Shown here one piece after another: positions 38,340-46,261 of a stretch of DNA of 64,000 bases. The stretch lies in NCBI RefSeq assembly GCF_022869865.1, contig NZ_CP094984.1:3286001-3350000 (forward strand), given 5' to 3'. Within the stretch, counting starts at the first letter, position 1; every line of letters starts with the position of its first letter. The notes under the pieces are model-generated. The model had not been told where the DNA came from and did no database searches. It saw only the letters and a program-made list of their open reading frames with translations. The DNA comes from Arthrobacter zhangbolii. GTDB taxonomy: Bacteria; Actinomycetota; Actinomycetes; Actinomycetales; Micrococcaceae. A program made the position numbers and the translations under genes.

Positions 38340-38528
38340 TTAGTACCAGACCTGGTCGGCCCAGGCTGCGTCGCGCAGGTACTCCCGCGCCGGGCCGACA
38401 TTCCATGCCTCCCCAAAGGGTTCAAGGACGCCGCTGTCCCTCATATCGGCAAGTACATCTTCGGAACAGCCCAGCACTGAGCCCAGCTCATGGGCCTGCG
38501 CAACAACTACCTCTTCTTGATCGGCCAC
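38340..38528 (-). CDS. 62-residue small protein, downstream of thiopeptide-type protein
   Basis: A GTG-started gene with GGGAAGGGGG about eight bases upstream, 31 bases after the thiopeptide-type gene. The product is acidic; residues 10-50 (AHELGSVLGCSEDVLADMRD) resemble a small excisionase-like helix-turn-helix, and the C-terminus is aromatic (AAWADQVWY). It could be a regulator, a recognition protein, or a precursor peptide. Only one Cys and few Ser/Thr argue against a classical lantibiotic precursor. Confidence 0.6.
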   Translation of the reverse strand: MADQEEVVVAQAHELGSVLGCSEDVLADMRDSGVLEPFGEAWNVGPAREYLRDAAWADQVWY

Positions 38529-38559
38529 GGTACGGGCCCCCTTCCCTTGATGCGCCGGA

Positions 38560-39519
38560 TCAGCGCTTGTCGAGCAGAACCGATTCGCGTTCAGGGCTCC
38601 ATGTGCGTGCGTACAGTCCCATGGCAGCTTCCTCGCGCAGGCTCAGACCGAGCCGGTTCAGGAGCATGTGTGCCTGATAGACAGTCAGGTGCTGTGCGCT
38701 TCGGCTAAGCCGGGCCTTGTCCGCCCGGTACAGGTAGGTATCGATTCCCCGGAACCAGCGGCGCCGCCAGTTTTCGACGGCCGATTCCGCCGCCGTCGCC
38801 GCCATCAGCCGGTGGGTCGGCATCACCTTGGCGCCCACCTGCACCGACATTGCCTGGCGCACACCCGCTGCGCGCGGGCCGAATCCGGCGGTGCAGCTAC
38901 GCAGGTGGCTGTCCCAGTAGTAGTCCCAGGAGAGCCTCCGGCGGTCCGGCCAGGCCGATGCCCGCGGGCCCTTCATCATGCTCCGCGCTGCATCGAAAAG
39001 CAGCAGTGACCCGAGGGCCCAGCGGTTCTGGACCTTGGGAAAGCGTGCCGTTGCCCAGCTGGCCAGATCCGAGGAAAGCTCAAAAACCTCTTCGGCGAGG
39101 GACAGGCCCTCCACGCCGCCGTACTTGGCCAGGTCCGCCTCCACGCGGGGGTCCTGCGGTTCACCGCCGCCGGGGCTCAACCGGTCCGTAGCGGGTTCGG
39201 TGATCTGGTGGCTGGTTTCCAGATGGCCCAGAACACCGCTGGACTGGTCCTGCAGCGCCGCCAACAGCGACTGCAGCCGGTCCAGGGTGTCCATGCCGGC
39301 CAACACTTTCAGCTTTACGTGAGCGTGGGCCGGGTCGGCACATCGGGTGTAATACCAGCGCTGCGCGCCCAGGATCTGGGCCTGAGCCGCCAGCGGGGTA
39401 ACCAGCTCTCCAATGATGCCGTCCGCTACATCGAAGCCCCCGGTGTGGATGGAGAGAGACCACCAATGAGTGCCGGTTTGCGTCCGTGAGGCTGGTCGAA
39501 CTGCAGCTAGCTGACTCAT
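38560..39519 (-). CDS. stand-alone thiopeptide-type bacteriocin biosynthesis protein (LanB C-terminal-like)
   Basis: A 319-residue protein matching the SpaB_C/TIGR03891 domain seen at the end of LanB dehydratases and in split enzymes such as thiopeptide cyclases. Recognisable are THWWSLSIHTGGF (17-29), WYYTRCADPAHAHVKLKV (55-72, the FF-RY-DP-H-RLR element with Cys for Tyr) and KYGGVEGLSLAEEVFELSS (132-150). In LanB systems this domain removes glutamate to give dehydro-residues; in thiopeptides it makes the pyridine ring. Here no LanB N-terminal domain is nearby, so the reaction is unknown. ATG 39519 has GAGGGGAAAG. Confidence 0.75.
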   Translation of the reverse strand: MSQLAAVRPASRTQTGTHWWSLSIHTGGFDVADGIIGELVTPLAAQAQILGAQRWYYTRCADPAHAHVKLKVLAGMDTLDRLQSLLAALQDQSSGVLGHLETSHQITEPATDRLSPGGGEPQDPRVEADLAKYGGVEGLSLAEEVFELSSDLASWATARFPKVQNRWALGSLLLFDAARSMMKGPRASAWPDRRRLSWDYYWDSHLRSCTAGFGPRAAGVRQAMSVQVGAKVMPTHRLMAATAAESAVENWRRRWFRGIDTYLYRADKARLSRSAQHLTVYQAHMLLNRLGLSLREEAAMGLYARTWSPERESVLLDKR

Positions 39520-39608
39520 AAGCGTCTTTCCCCTCGGGGTATTGGTTACCGCCGCTGGAGCGGCCTTGCATTGTTGTTATCTGTGGTCAGCCCAATTGGG
39601 GCCGACGG

Positions 39609-39635
39609 TTAGAACCAATCCCAGCTCTTCATCAT
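39609..39635 (-). CDS. possible 8-residue peptide MMKSWDWF
   Basis: ATG ATG AAG AGC TGG GAT TGG TTC TAA on the minus strand, 89 bases before the thiopeptide-type gene. An AAGGGGG element sits nine bases upstream of the first ATG. The content (Lys, Ser, two Trp, Phe, closed by a stop) is unusual for GC-rich chance sequence, and mini-genes of 5-10 codons are known as RiPP precursors (biarylitides). It could equally be an upstream control peptide or chance. Only conservation in relatives would decide. Confidence 0.35.
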   Translation of the reverse strand: MMKSWDWF

Positions 39636-39748
39636 GATGGCTATCCCCCTTGTGTCTCTTCTGGCTGAAGCTCAGCCGGCGCCTTGATTGACTCCGAAAG
39701 CTTCCCCCGCGGTCACGCGGACTGTAAATACCCTCCGGTGCCCGGTTC

Positions 39749-39760
39749 CGGACATGTCCG
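39749..39760. promoter_or_regulatory. 12-bp palindrome in the divergent region
   Basis: CGGACATGTCCG is a perfect palindrome about 110 bases upstream of the tiny frame. Candidate operator for the neighbouring LuxR-type protein. Confidence 0.35.
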
Positions 39761-39887
39761 CTTCCGGCACACGGGTCAGCCGTTTTTTCTCCGATTTCTG
39801 TGGCAGTGCGGCGTATTAGCGGCCCTCCTGCGGATGGACGAGCCGGGTGCGTATGGTGGCATTAACCGGCCATGTCCAACATTTCCT

Positions 39888-39911
39888 AGTGTGTTGTAGA
39901 CACAAAACACT
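39888..39911. promoter_or_regulatory. inverted repeat upstream of LuxR-type gene
   Basis: AGTGTGTTGT (39888-39897) and ACAAAACACT (39902-39911) form a dyad with nine of ten matching pairs and a four-base spacer, about 85 bases before the regulator start. A position for autoregulation. Confidence 0.4.
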
Positions 39912-39995
39912 TTCGTCACGAGCGGCCCACACTTGCCGCCCGCTGGGTAGGGTGTGCATGGGGGAGGTCAGCTTGCTGCATTGAAAGGATCCGCC

Positions 39996-40964
39996 GTGCT
40001 GTCTCATGCTTCTCTGGATGTTTACCGATTTGCCGTCAGCCGTCCGGGGTGGACGGCTGAAGAGGCATCGGAAGCCCTGGGGTATACGAGCCGGGTCATC
40101 GATGCCGCAATAGCGGAGCTCACCTCGCGCTGCCTGCTGCTCAAGCAGGCTGCGGACTGCCCCAGCTACACGGCCGTTTCCCCGGAGGTGGCCCTTGCTG
40201 AACTGGTGGATCCGGACGAGCGGGCGCTGTTGGAACTACGCGGAAGAATCAATGCCCGACGCCGGGAAATGGCCGCACTGACGCCGGCCTATGCCGAGGC
40301 CCGCAAGCGTCTTGCCGCGGATTCCTCGGTGGAAGTGGTGGAGGACCAGGAGAAGGTCCAGCGCGTGCTCATCGAATACGGTCGCAGTGCCACGGACCGC
40401 GTTCTGATTGCGCGCCCGGGGCAGGGCGCCAATGCCGACATTCACGAGGACAGTGTGCAAAAGGACCTGGATCTGCTGCGCAGCGGCGTCCGGCGCCAGA
40501 CGCTTTACCATTCCAGCACCCGGGACCACGTTCCCACCCGCAAGGCCGTGGAAACCATCACCGAAGCGGGCGGACAATTCCGCACGCTGCCCTATATGCC
40601 CCTGCGCACCCTGATCTTCGATGAAAAAGTGGCAGTGGTGGCCCGGCAGCTCCATCCCGGCGACATGGCAGGGCTGGTAGTACGGGATCCCAACCTGATC
40701 CGCATTTTCAGCCTGCTCTTTGAGTTCGCCTGGGGGCTGGCGGAGCCCTTCCTCACCGAAAGCCCGGGCCGGGAGGAACTCACCAGCACGCAGCGCTCGG
40801 TTCTCACCGCCCTGGCCGCGGGGCATTCGGACGAGGCCATTGCGCGCCGGGTCGGCATCAGCGTCCGGACCTGCCGCCGGCACATCGCCTGGATGCTGGA
40901 GGAACTGGGCGCCGAAAGCCGGTTCCAGGCCGGGATCAAGGCACACAAAGCGGGCTGGATTTAG
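39996..40964 (+). CDS. LuxR-type regulator with TrmB-like N-terminus
   Basis: A 322-residue regulator. The N-terminus (about 5-55) is a winged helix like TrmB (RPGWTAEEASEALGYTSRVI). The middle (about 95-245) has a phospholipase-D-like sensor fold seen in such proteins (LLRSGVRRQTLYHSSTRDHV). The C-terminal 60 residues hold a LuxR helix-turn-helix (AAGHSDEAIARRVGISVRTC). GTG 39996 is preferred since AAAGGA is six bases upstream; the longer GTG 39954 is poor. Divergent from the thiopeptide-type operon, it probably controls it. Confidence 0.8.
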   Translation: MLSHASLDVYRFAVSRPGWTAEEASEALGYTSRVIDAAIAELTSRCLLLKQAADCPSYTAVSPEVALAELVDPDERALLELRGRINARRREMAALTPAYAEARKRLAADSSVEVVEDQEKVQRVLIEYGRSATDRVLIARPGQGANADIHEDSVQKDLDLLRSGVRRQTLYHSSTRDHVPTRKAVETITEAGGQFRTLPYMPLRTLIFDEKVAVVARQLHPGDMAGLVVRDPNLIRIFSLLFEFAWGLAEPFLTESPGREELTSTQRSVLTALAAGHSDEAIARRVGISVRTCRRHIAWMLEELGAESRFQAGIKAHKAGWI

Positions 40965-41018
40965 TCGGTCCTGCCGGAGGTGGCACCTTTTATGGGCCGG
41001 TCCGACACCCCTGCTCGA

Positions 41019-41040
41019 TTAGGCAACAGCTGTTGCCTAA
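41019..41040. promoter_or_regulatory. 22-bp perfect palindrome before the aminotransferase
   Basis: TTAGGCAACAGCTGTTGCCTAA is self-complementary over all 22 bases and ends 31 bases before ATG 41071. No U-run follows, so an operator over the promoter is more likely than a terminator for the LuxR gene, though it could do both. Confidence 0.55.
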
Positions 41041-41070
41041 CAGTTAACCCGCAGGGTTAGCATTGAGGGC

Positions 41071-42375
41071 ATGACCCGCGAGGAATTCTCCAATGCAGTA
41101 GAACTACCCGTTGACACCATGGCCGCACTGGAGCGTGCCGCCGAATCCCACCGGCACGAAATGCTCTTTTCAAACCGCGCCTTCCACATCAAGCAGTCGG
41201 CGGTGCGGGATGTCTTCGACATCTCCATCCAACCCGGCCTGATTTCCCTGGCCGGCGGCAGCCCGTACCTGAAGTCGCTGCCGCTGGAGGACCTGGGCAG
41301 GACGGCCCAGCGGATCATCAGCGACCACGGCCTGGAGGCGCTGCAGTACGGCGGCGGCCAGGGCATGGAGGAACTGCGCCGGCAGGCCTGCGAGGTCATG
41401 GCCGCAGAAGGGATTACCGACGCCGATCCGGCGGACATTGTCATCACCACAGGCTCCCAGTCAGCGCAGGACGTCGCAGCCAAGGTGTTCTGCGATCCCG
41501 GGGACGTCATTCTCTGCGAAGATCCCACATACGTCGGCGCCCTCAACGCCTTTGAAGCCTACGAAGTGGACGTCCGCACCGTCCCGATGGACGCCGACGG
41601 CCTGGTTCCGGAGGCCCTGGAGCAACAGATCCGCGCGCTGCAGGCGGAGGGCAAGACCATCAAGCTGCTGTACACCATCCCCAGCTTCAACAACCCCAGC
41701 GGGGTAACCCTCACCGAGGCCCGGCGCCAGGCCGTGGTGGATATCTGCAGCCGCAACAACATCCTCATCCTCGAAGACAATCCGTACGGGCTGCTCCGCT
41801 TTGACGGCCGGCCACTGCGGCCCATGCGCGCATCAAACCCACAGGACGTGCTGTACCTTGGGTCCTTCTCCAAGATCTTTGCGCCCGGAGTCCGGCTGGG
41901 CTGGGCACTGGTGCCGCGGCACCTGTACCGGCGCTTCTACCTGGCCTGCGAGGCGGTGGTCCTGTGCCCCTCCCCGCTGACCCAGATGCTGGTATCCGCA
42001 TACCTGCGCGAGTATGACTGGATGGGCCATATCCGGGACTCCCGGGAGCTCTATGCCGAACGCTGCTCCACGATGCTCGCCGCACTGGAGGAACATCTGC
42101 CCGGGGACGTTTCCTGGACCCGCCCCGAGGGCGGCTTCTTCATCTGGGTGACCCTGCCGGACGGGGTGGACACCTATCCCCTGCTCTACGAGGCGATCGA
42201 CGCCGGCACCGTCTTTATCCCCGGCGCGGCCTTCACACCCGGTGAAGGGCCCTCAAACAAGCTGCGGCTGGCCTTCAGCGCCGTGTCGCCGGAGGACATC
42301 CGGGAGGGTGTCCGCAGGCTGGCACCGATACTGAGGGCCGCCGTCGACAAGGCCAAGGTGCGCCGCGCCGGTTAA
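41071..42375 (+). CDS. PLP-dependent aminotransferase (2-aminoadipate/LysN-like)
   Basis: A 434-residue fold-type I aminotransferase of the class I/II group without the GntR domain of MocR proteins. PLP lysine in YLGSFSKIFAPGVRLGW; also LQYGGGQGMEELR, ITTGSQSAQDV and IPSFNNPSGVTL, which together are typical of 2-aminoadipate (LysN-like) or aromatic aminotransferases. Substrate not certain. Its start is 31 bases after a 22-bp palindrome. Confidence 0.87.
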   Translation: MTREEFSNAVELPVDTMAALERAAESHRHEMLFSNRAFHIKQSAVRDVFDISIQPGLISLAGGSPYLKSLPLEDLGRTAQRIISDHGLEALQYGGGQGMEELRRQACEVMAAEGITDADPADIVITTGSQSAQDVAAKVFCDPGDVILCEDPTYVGALNAFEAYEVDVRTVPMDADGLVPEALEQQIRALQAEGKTIKLLYTIPSFNNPSGVTLTEARRQAVVDICSRNNILILEDNPYGLLRFDGRPLRPMRASNPQDVLYLGSFSKIFAPGVRLGWALVPRHLYRRFYLACEAVVLCPSPLTQMLVSAYLREYDWMGHIRDSRELYAERCSTMLAALEEHLPGDVSWTRPEGGFFIWVTLPDGVDTYPLLYEAIDAGTVFIPGAAFTPGEGPSNKLRLAFSAVSPEDIREGVRRLAPILRAAVDKAKVRRAG

Positions 42376-42389
42376 GGACGCGGGCCCGG

Positions 42390-43859
42390 CTAATCCAGGA
42401 GCAGGGCCGGTTCCTCGAGAATTGCCGCCACGTCGGCCATGAACCGTGCGGAGAGATCGCCGTCGACCACGCGGTGGTCAAAGGAGCCGCCGAGTGTGGT
42501 GATCCAGCGCGGAACCACTTCCCCGTCCACCACCCACGGTTTCTGCTTGATGGTGCCAAAGGCGACAATCGCCACTTCGCCGGGATTGATGATGGGGGTG
42601 CCGGTATCAATGCCCAGCGAACCGATGTTCGTGATGGTCAGGGTTCCACCCTGCATGTCCGCCGGCGGCGTCCTGCCTTCCCGCGCGGTGGAGGCCAGGG
42701 AGTTCAGGGCAACCGCGAGTTCCTTCAGTGAGAGATCCTGCGCGTCCTTGATGTTGGGCACCATCAGGCCGCGGGGCGTTGCCGCGGCGATGCCGAGGTT
42801 CATAAAGTGCTTGATCAGGATTTCGTCGCCCGCCCAGGACGCGTTGACGGAGGGGTTGCGGGCTGCGGCCCAGATGACCGCCCGGGCCAGGATCAGCAGC
42901 GGGGAGACCCTGATGCCCTCAAAATCCTTGGATGTCTTCAGCCGCTTGACGAACTCCATGGTGCGGGAGGCATCCACGTCCACAAAGATGCTCACGTGCG
43001 GTGCACTGAAGGCGCTGGACACCATGGCCTTGGCCGTAGCCCGGCGGACCCCCTTCACGGGAATCCGCTCAATCCGGGACTCCTTTGCTCCCGCTCCGGG
43101 AGTCCAGAACTGTGGCGCTGATTCCCGCTCCGCCTCCCGCTGGGCCTGATAGCTGATGAGGTCCTGCTTGGTCACCTCACCGCCGGCCCCGGTCGCGGGG
43201 ACGTCCGCCAGGTTGATGCCCAGGTCCTTGGCGGCCTTCCGCACCGGCGGCTTGGCCAGTACCCGCTGGATCAGCCGGTTCACCCGGTCCTGGACAGCAG
43301 CCGCTGCTGCGGCTGCCGGGGTTGGTTCCGGGCCGGCCTGCGGTGTCCGGGACGGCTGCGTCCGCTCCGGGGACGCTGCTCCCGGGGTCTGAGTCCGGGG
43401 TGCAGCCGGGGCGTCGGCGGCGGGTGTAGACGGTGCTGCATCCGCCGGCACGGTGGAACGACGCCGCGGGCGGCGTTTGACGGCGTCCGGCTTGGGTCCG
43501 GTGCCGGTCAGGGACGCGGACGGCGCTTCGGGCGAGGAGTCCGCGGGAGTCTGTTCCGGTGTCCGTGCCGCGGGAAGCGCATCATCAGTGCCATCGCGGT
43601 CAGCGCCGGCCGCCCCGCCGTCGACCGCCACGCTGATGATGGGCGTGCCGACGTCGACGGTTTCGCCCTCGCGGACCAGGAGTGATGCCACCGTACCGGC
43701 GTAGGGAGAGGGCAGCTCAACCAGGGACTTTGCGGTTTCAATTTCGACGATGACGTCATTGACGGCAACTGTGTCGCCCGCCTTGACCTTCCACTCGACG
43801 ATGTCGGCTTCGGTCAGGCCTTCGCCCACGTCCGGCAGGTTGAATGTCTTTTCAGTCAT
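42390..43859 (-). CDS. bkdC: branched-chain 2-oxoacid dehydrogenase E2 (lipoamide acyltransferase)
   Basis: A 489-residue E2. One lipoyl domain (lysine in [16 protein letters not shown]), then a Pro/Ala-rich linker (about 80-185), a peripheral-subunit-binding domain ([18 protein letters not shown]) and the acyltransferase domain with the catalytic [13 protein letters not shown]. Start ATG 43859, since the frame upstream is not conserved. Actinobacteria usually run pyruvate dehydrogenase with AceE, so this E1a/E1b/E2 set is more likely the branched-chain enzyme. E3 is not adjacent. Confidence 0.9.
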   Translation of the reverse strand: MTEKTFNLPDVGEGLTEADIVEWKVKAGDTVAVNDVIVEIETAKSLVELPSPYAGTVASLLVREGETVDVGTPIISVAVDGGAAGADRDGTDDALPAARTPEQTPADSSPEAPSASLTGTGPKPDAVKRRPRRRSTVPADAAPSTPAADAPAAPRTQTPGAASPERTQPSRTPQAGPEPTPAAAAAAAVQDRVNRLIQRVLAKPPVRKAAKDLGINLADVPATGAGGEVTKQDLISYQAQREAERESAPQFWTPGAGAKESRIERIPVKGVRRATAKAMVSSAFSAPHVSIFVDVDASRTMEFVKRLKTSKDFEGIRVSPLLILARAVIWAAARNPSVNASWAGDEILIKHFMNLGIAAATPRGLMVPNIKDAQDLSLKELAVALNSLASTAREGRTPPADMQGGTLTITNIGSLGIDTGTPIINPGEVAIVAFGTIKQKPWVVDGEVVPRWITTLGGSFDHRVVDGDLSARFMADVAAILEEPALLLD

Positions 43860-43931
43860 GGCTTCTCGATCTTCAGGGCTCTGGATGGGGACGGTGGGCA
43901 AACGGCGGGGCCGCGCTCAGGCGAAGGACGC

Positions 43932-44909
43932 TCAGTAGGCGAAGGAACGGTCCAGCGCCTCGAGCAGCCGGTCAATGTCCGGCAGGTAGTGTTCTTCGAC
44001 CTTGGCCACCGGATAGGGCATATGGAAGCCGCCGACACGCAGCACCGGCGCTTCCAGCGACAGGAACGCCCGCTCGGCCACTCGGGCGGCAATCTCGCCG
44101 CCAATGCCGCCGAACGTCGGTGCCTCATGCGTCACGATCAACCGGCCCGTTTTCTTCACCGAGTCCGTGATGGTGTCGAAGTCGATGGGCGATATGGACC
44201 GCAGGTCCACTACCTCCACGGACCGGCCGTCCTCCTCCGCGGCAGCTGCTGCGGCCAGGGCCACGGGCACCAGGGGCCCGTAGGTCACGATGGTGGCATC
44301 GGTGCCTTCGCGGACAATCTGCGCGGAGAACGGATCCGAGGTGGGTGCCGAGGTGTCGACGTCGCCCTTGAGCCAGTACCGGCGCTTGGGTTCAAAAACG
44401 ATCACCGGGTCCTTGCAGGCCACGGCCTGCTGGATCATCCAGTAGGCGTCCTGCGGGTTCGACGGCGTGATGATGCGCAGTCCGGCCGTGTGGGCAAAGA
44501 GCGCCTCGGGCGATTCGGAATGGTGTTCGATGGAACCGATGCCGCCGCCGTAGGGAATCCTGATGACCACCGGGGCACTGAGGTTGCCCTCGCTGCGCGA
44601 GTGCATCTTGGCCAGCTGCGTGGTGATCTGGTTGAACCCCGGGAAGACAAAGCCGTCGAACTGGATTTCACACACCGGCAGGTAGCCGCGCAGGGCCAGT
44701 CCGATGGCAGTTCCGATGATGCCGGATTCGGCCAGCGGGGTGTCCATCACGCGGTCGGCGCCAAAATCTGCCTTCAGCCCTTCGGTGACCCGGTAAACGC
44801 CGCCGAGGGAACCGATGTCCTCGCCCATCAGCAGCGAGTTCGGATGGGATTCCAACGCTGCGCGCAGGCCGGCGTTGATGGCCTTGGCCATGGTCATGGT
44901 GGTGCTCAT
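43932..44909 (-). CDS. bkdB: branched-chain 2-oxoacid dehydrogenase E1 beta
   Basis: A 325-residue E1 beta subunit. NSLLMGEDIGSLGGVYRVTEG, FDGFVFPGFNQITTQLAKMH and the C-terminal VGGFHMPYPVAK are typical. It forms the alpha2beta2 thiamine-diphosphate enzyme that decarboxylates 2-oxo acids. The ATG overlaps the E1 alpha stop (ATGA), so stoichiometric coupling is likely. 72 bases separate it from E2. Confidence 0.92.
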   Translation of the reverse strand: MSTTMTMAKAINAGLRAALESHPNSLLMGEDIGSLGGVYRVTEGLKADFGADRVMDTPLAESGIIGTAIGLALRGYLPVCEIQFDGFVFPGFNQITTQLAKMHSRSEGNLSAPVVIRIPYGGGIGSIEHHSESPEALFAHTAGLRIITPSNPQDAYWMIQQAVACKDPVIVFEPKRRYWLKGDVDTSAPTSDPFSAQIVREGTDATIVTYGPLVPVALAAAAAAEEDGRSVEVVDLRSISPIDFDTITDSVKKTGRLIVTHEAPTFGGIGGEIAARVAERAFLSLEAPVLRVGGFHMPYPVAKVEEHYLPDIDRLLEALDRSFAY

Positions 44910-46117
44910 GCAGTGTGCTCCCGGGAAGCGGCGGTGGGATCGGCGTCGGAATCGGCAAACCCGGCCTCGTACGCGCGGTGGGCGTTCAGCTCCTCGCGGA
45001 CCAGCGGGTGGGCTTCGGCGTAGACATCCGTGAAGGCGTCCTCAAACCCGGGCGCTTCCATGGCCTGGACGTTCTCGCGCAGCCGGACCGCCATGTTGCG
45101 GCCTTCCTCGCGAAGATCCTCAAAGAACGCATCGTCCACCAGATCCCGGCTCCGCAGGTGTTTTTCCAGCCGGAGCAGCGGATCCCGGTCCAGCCAGGCT
45201 TCCTCGTCGGCACTGAGACGGTACTTGGTGGGGTCATCCGCGGTGGTGTGCGCGCTCATCCGGTAGGTAAACGCCTCGATGAGTACCGGGCCGCCGCCGG
45301 AGCGGGCGTGTTCGAGCGCCCACCGGGTCACGGCATGCACTGCCAGCACGTCATTGCCGTCCACCCGGATTCCGGGGAATCCGTAGCCCCGGGCGCGGTT
45401 GGCCAGCGGAACCCTCGACTGGACCTCGGTGGGAACGGAGATGGCCCAGTGATTGTTCTGGCAGAAGAAGACCACCGGCGCGTTGTAGGAGGCGGCGAAG
45501 ACCATGCCTTCGTGTACGTCGCCTTCGGAGCTGGCACCGTCACCGAAGTAGGCCACCGTGGCGGCTTCCGGAAGCTTCGGGTTCACCAGCCGGTCCCGGG
45601 CCATTCCCATCGCGTAGCCGACGGCGTGCGGAACCTGGGCGGCAAGGACCAGGGTGTAGAGGTGGAAATTCGCTTCCCTGGGATCCCAGCCACCGTGGGA
45701 GATACCGCGGAAACGCCGCAGCAGATGCGAGAGCTCGAGTCCGCGGGTGTAGGCCACGCCGTGTTCACGGTAGGTGGGGAAAACGTAGTCCTGCGGCATA
45801 AGTGCCCGGCCCGAGGCAATCTGGGCGCCCTCCTGGCCGGTCATCGGCACCCACATCACCAGCTCGCCCTGCCGTTGCAGCGCCGTCGCTTCCTCATCGA
45901 ACCGGCGGACCAGGAACATGTCCCGGTAGAACCCGCGCAGCTCATCTGCCGTCAGGTCCGCGACGTAGCTGCTGTAGGTCGGGTCATGACGGACTTCCCC
46001 GTCGATGGTGAGCAGCTGGACCATGTCGGGGACAGGGTTCTCCTCGGGAGACCCCATCAGGGTCTGCTCGAATCCGGCCGAGTCGAATTCACTGGCCGGC
46101 AGGTGTCCTACGTCCAT
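44906..46117 (-). CDS. bkdA: branched-chain 2-oxoacid dehydrogenase E1 alpha
   Basis: A 403-residue E1 alpha with the ThDP motif FGDGASSEGDVHEGMVF through CQNNHW, and TYREHGVAYTRG plus YRMSAHTTADDPTKYR, the phosphorylation-loop equivalent. First gene of the three-gene operon. Two inverted repeats lie upstream of the start (46174-46189 and 46202-46221). The protein is longer than many at its N-terminus (first about 45 residues are poorly conserved). Confidence 0.92.
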   Translation of the reverse strand: MDVGHLPASEFDSAGFEQTLMGSPEENPVPDMVQLLTIDGEVRHDPTYSSYVADLTADELRGFYRDMFLVRRFDEEATALQRQGELVMWVPMTGQEGAQIASGRALMPQDYVFPTYREHGVAYTRGLELSHLLRRFRGISHGGWDPREANFHLYTLVLAAQVPHAVGYAMGMARDRLVNPKLPEAATVAYFGDGASSEGDVHEGMVFAASYNAPVVFFCQNNHWAISVPTEVQSRVPLANRARGYGFPGIRVDGNDVLAVHAVTRWALEHARSGGGPVLIEAFTYRMSAHTTADDPTKYRLSADEEAWLDRDPLLRLEKHLRSRDLVDDAFFEDLREEGRNMAVRLRENVQAMEAPGFEDAFTDVYAEAHPLVREELNAHRAYEAGFADSDADPTAASREHTA

Positions 46118-46173
46118 GCCTACTCCTCGCCCGGGCGGCCAAAGGCCACTCCGGCGCTAGAAATATGCCTTGC

Positions 46174-46221
46174 GGGGAATACATTCCCCGTTCCGCATAT
46201 ATGTGGAAGTTACTTTCCACA
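46174..46221. promoter_or_regulatory. two inverted repeats upstream of the bkd operon
   Basis: GGGGAAT (46174-46180) with ATTCCCC (46183-46189), and TGTGGAA (46202-46208) with TTCCACA (46215-46221). They fall between hisC and bkdA, 57 to 104 bases before the bkdA start, in a locally AT-rich stretch (CATATATG). Likely operator or promoter elements for the bkd operon; the regulator is not in the window. Confidence 0.45.
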
Positions 46222-46261
46222 GCCTAACGACGGCGCGGCCTTCGGCCCTACCTAGGACACG

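Larger units (their letters stand above)
39520..39995. promoter_or_regulatory. 475-base divergent control region of the RiPP-like locus
   Basis: Separates the thiopeptide-type operon from the LuxR-type gene. It holds the tiny frame at 39609-39635, a CCCAATTGGG palindrome near 39590, CGGACATGTCCG at 39749-39760 and a 10-bp dyad at 39888-39911. It is less GC-rich than flanking genes. Other open frames (39684-39899 plus, 39816-40007 minus) lack ribosome sites and residue patterns of real proteins. Confidence 0.5.

Noticed and set aside
39684-39899. 71-codon plus frame between the thiopeptide-type and LuxR-type genes
   Set aside because: No ribosome site and no sign of codon selection; considered as a precursor peptide but lacks leader/core features.
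38340-40964. Complete lanthipeptide or thiopeptide cluster
   Set aside because: No LanB glutamylation domain, LanC, YcaO, protease or ABC exporter in the window; only the C-terminal-type domain is present.
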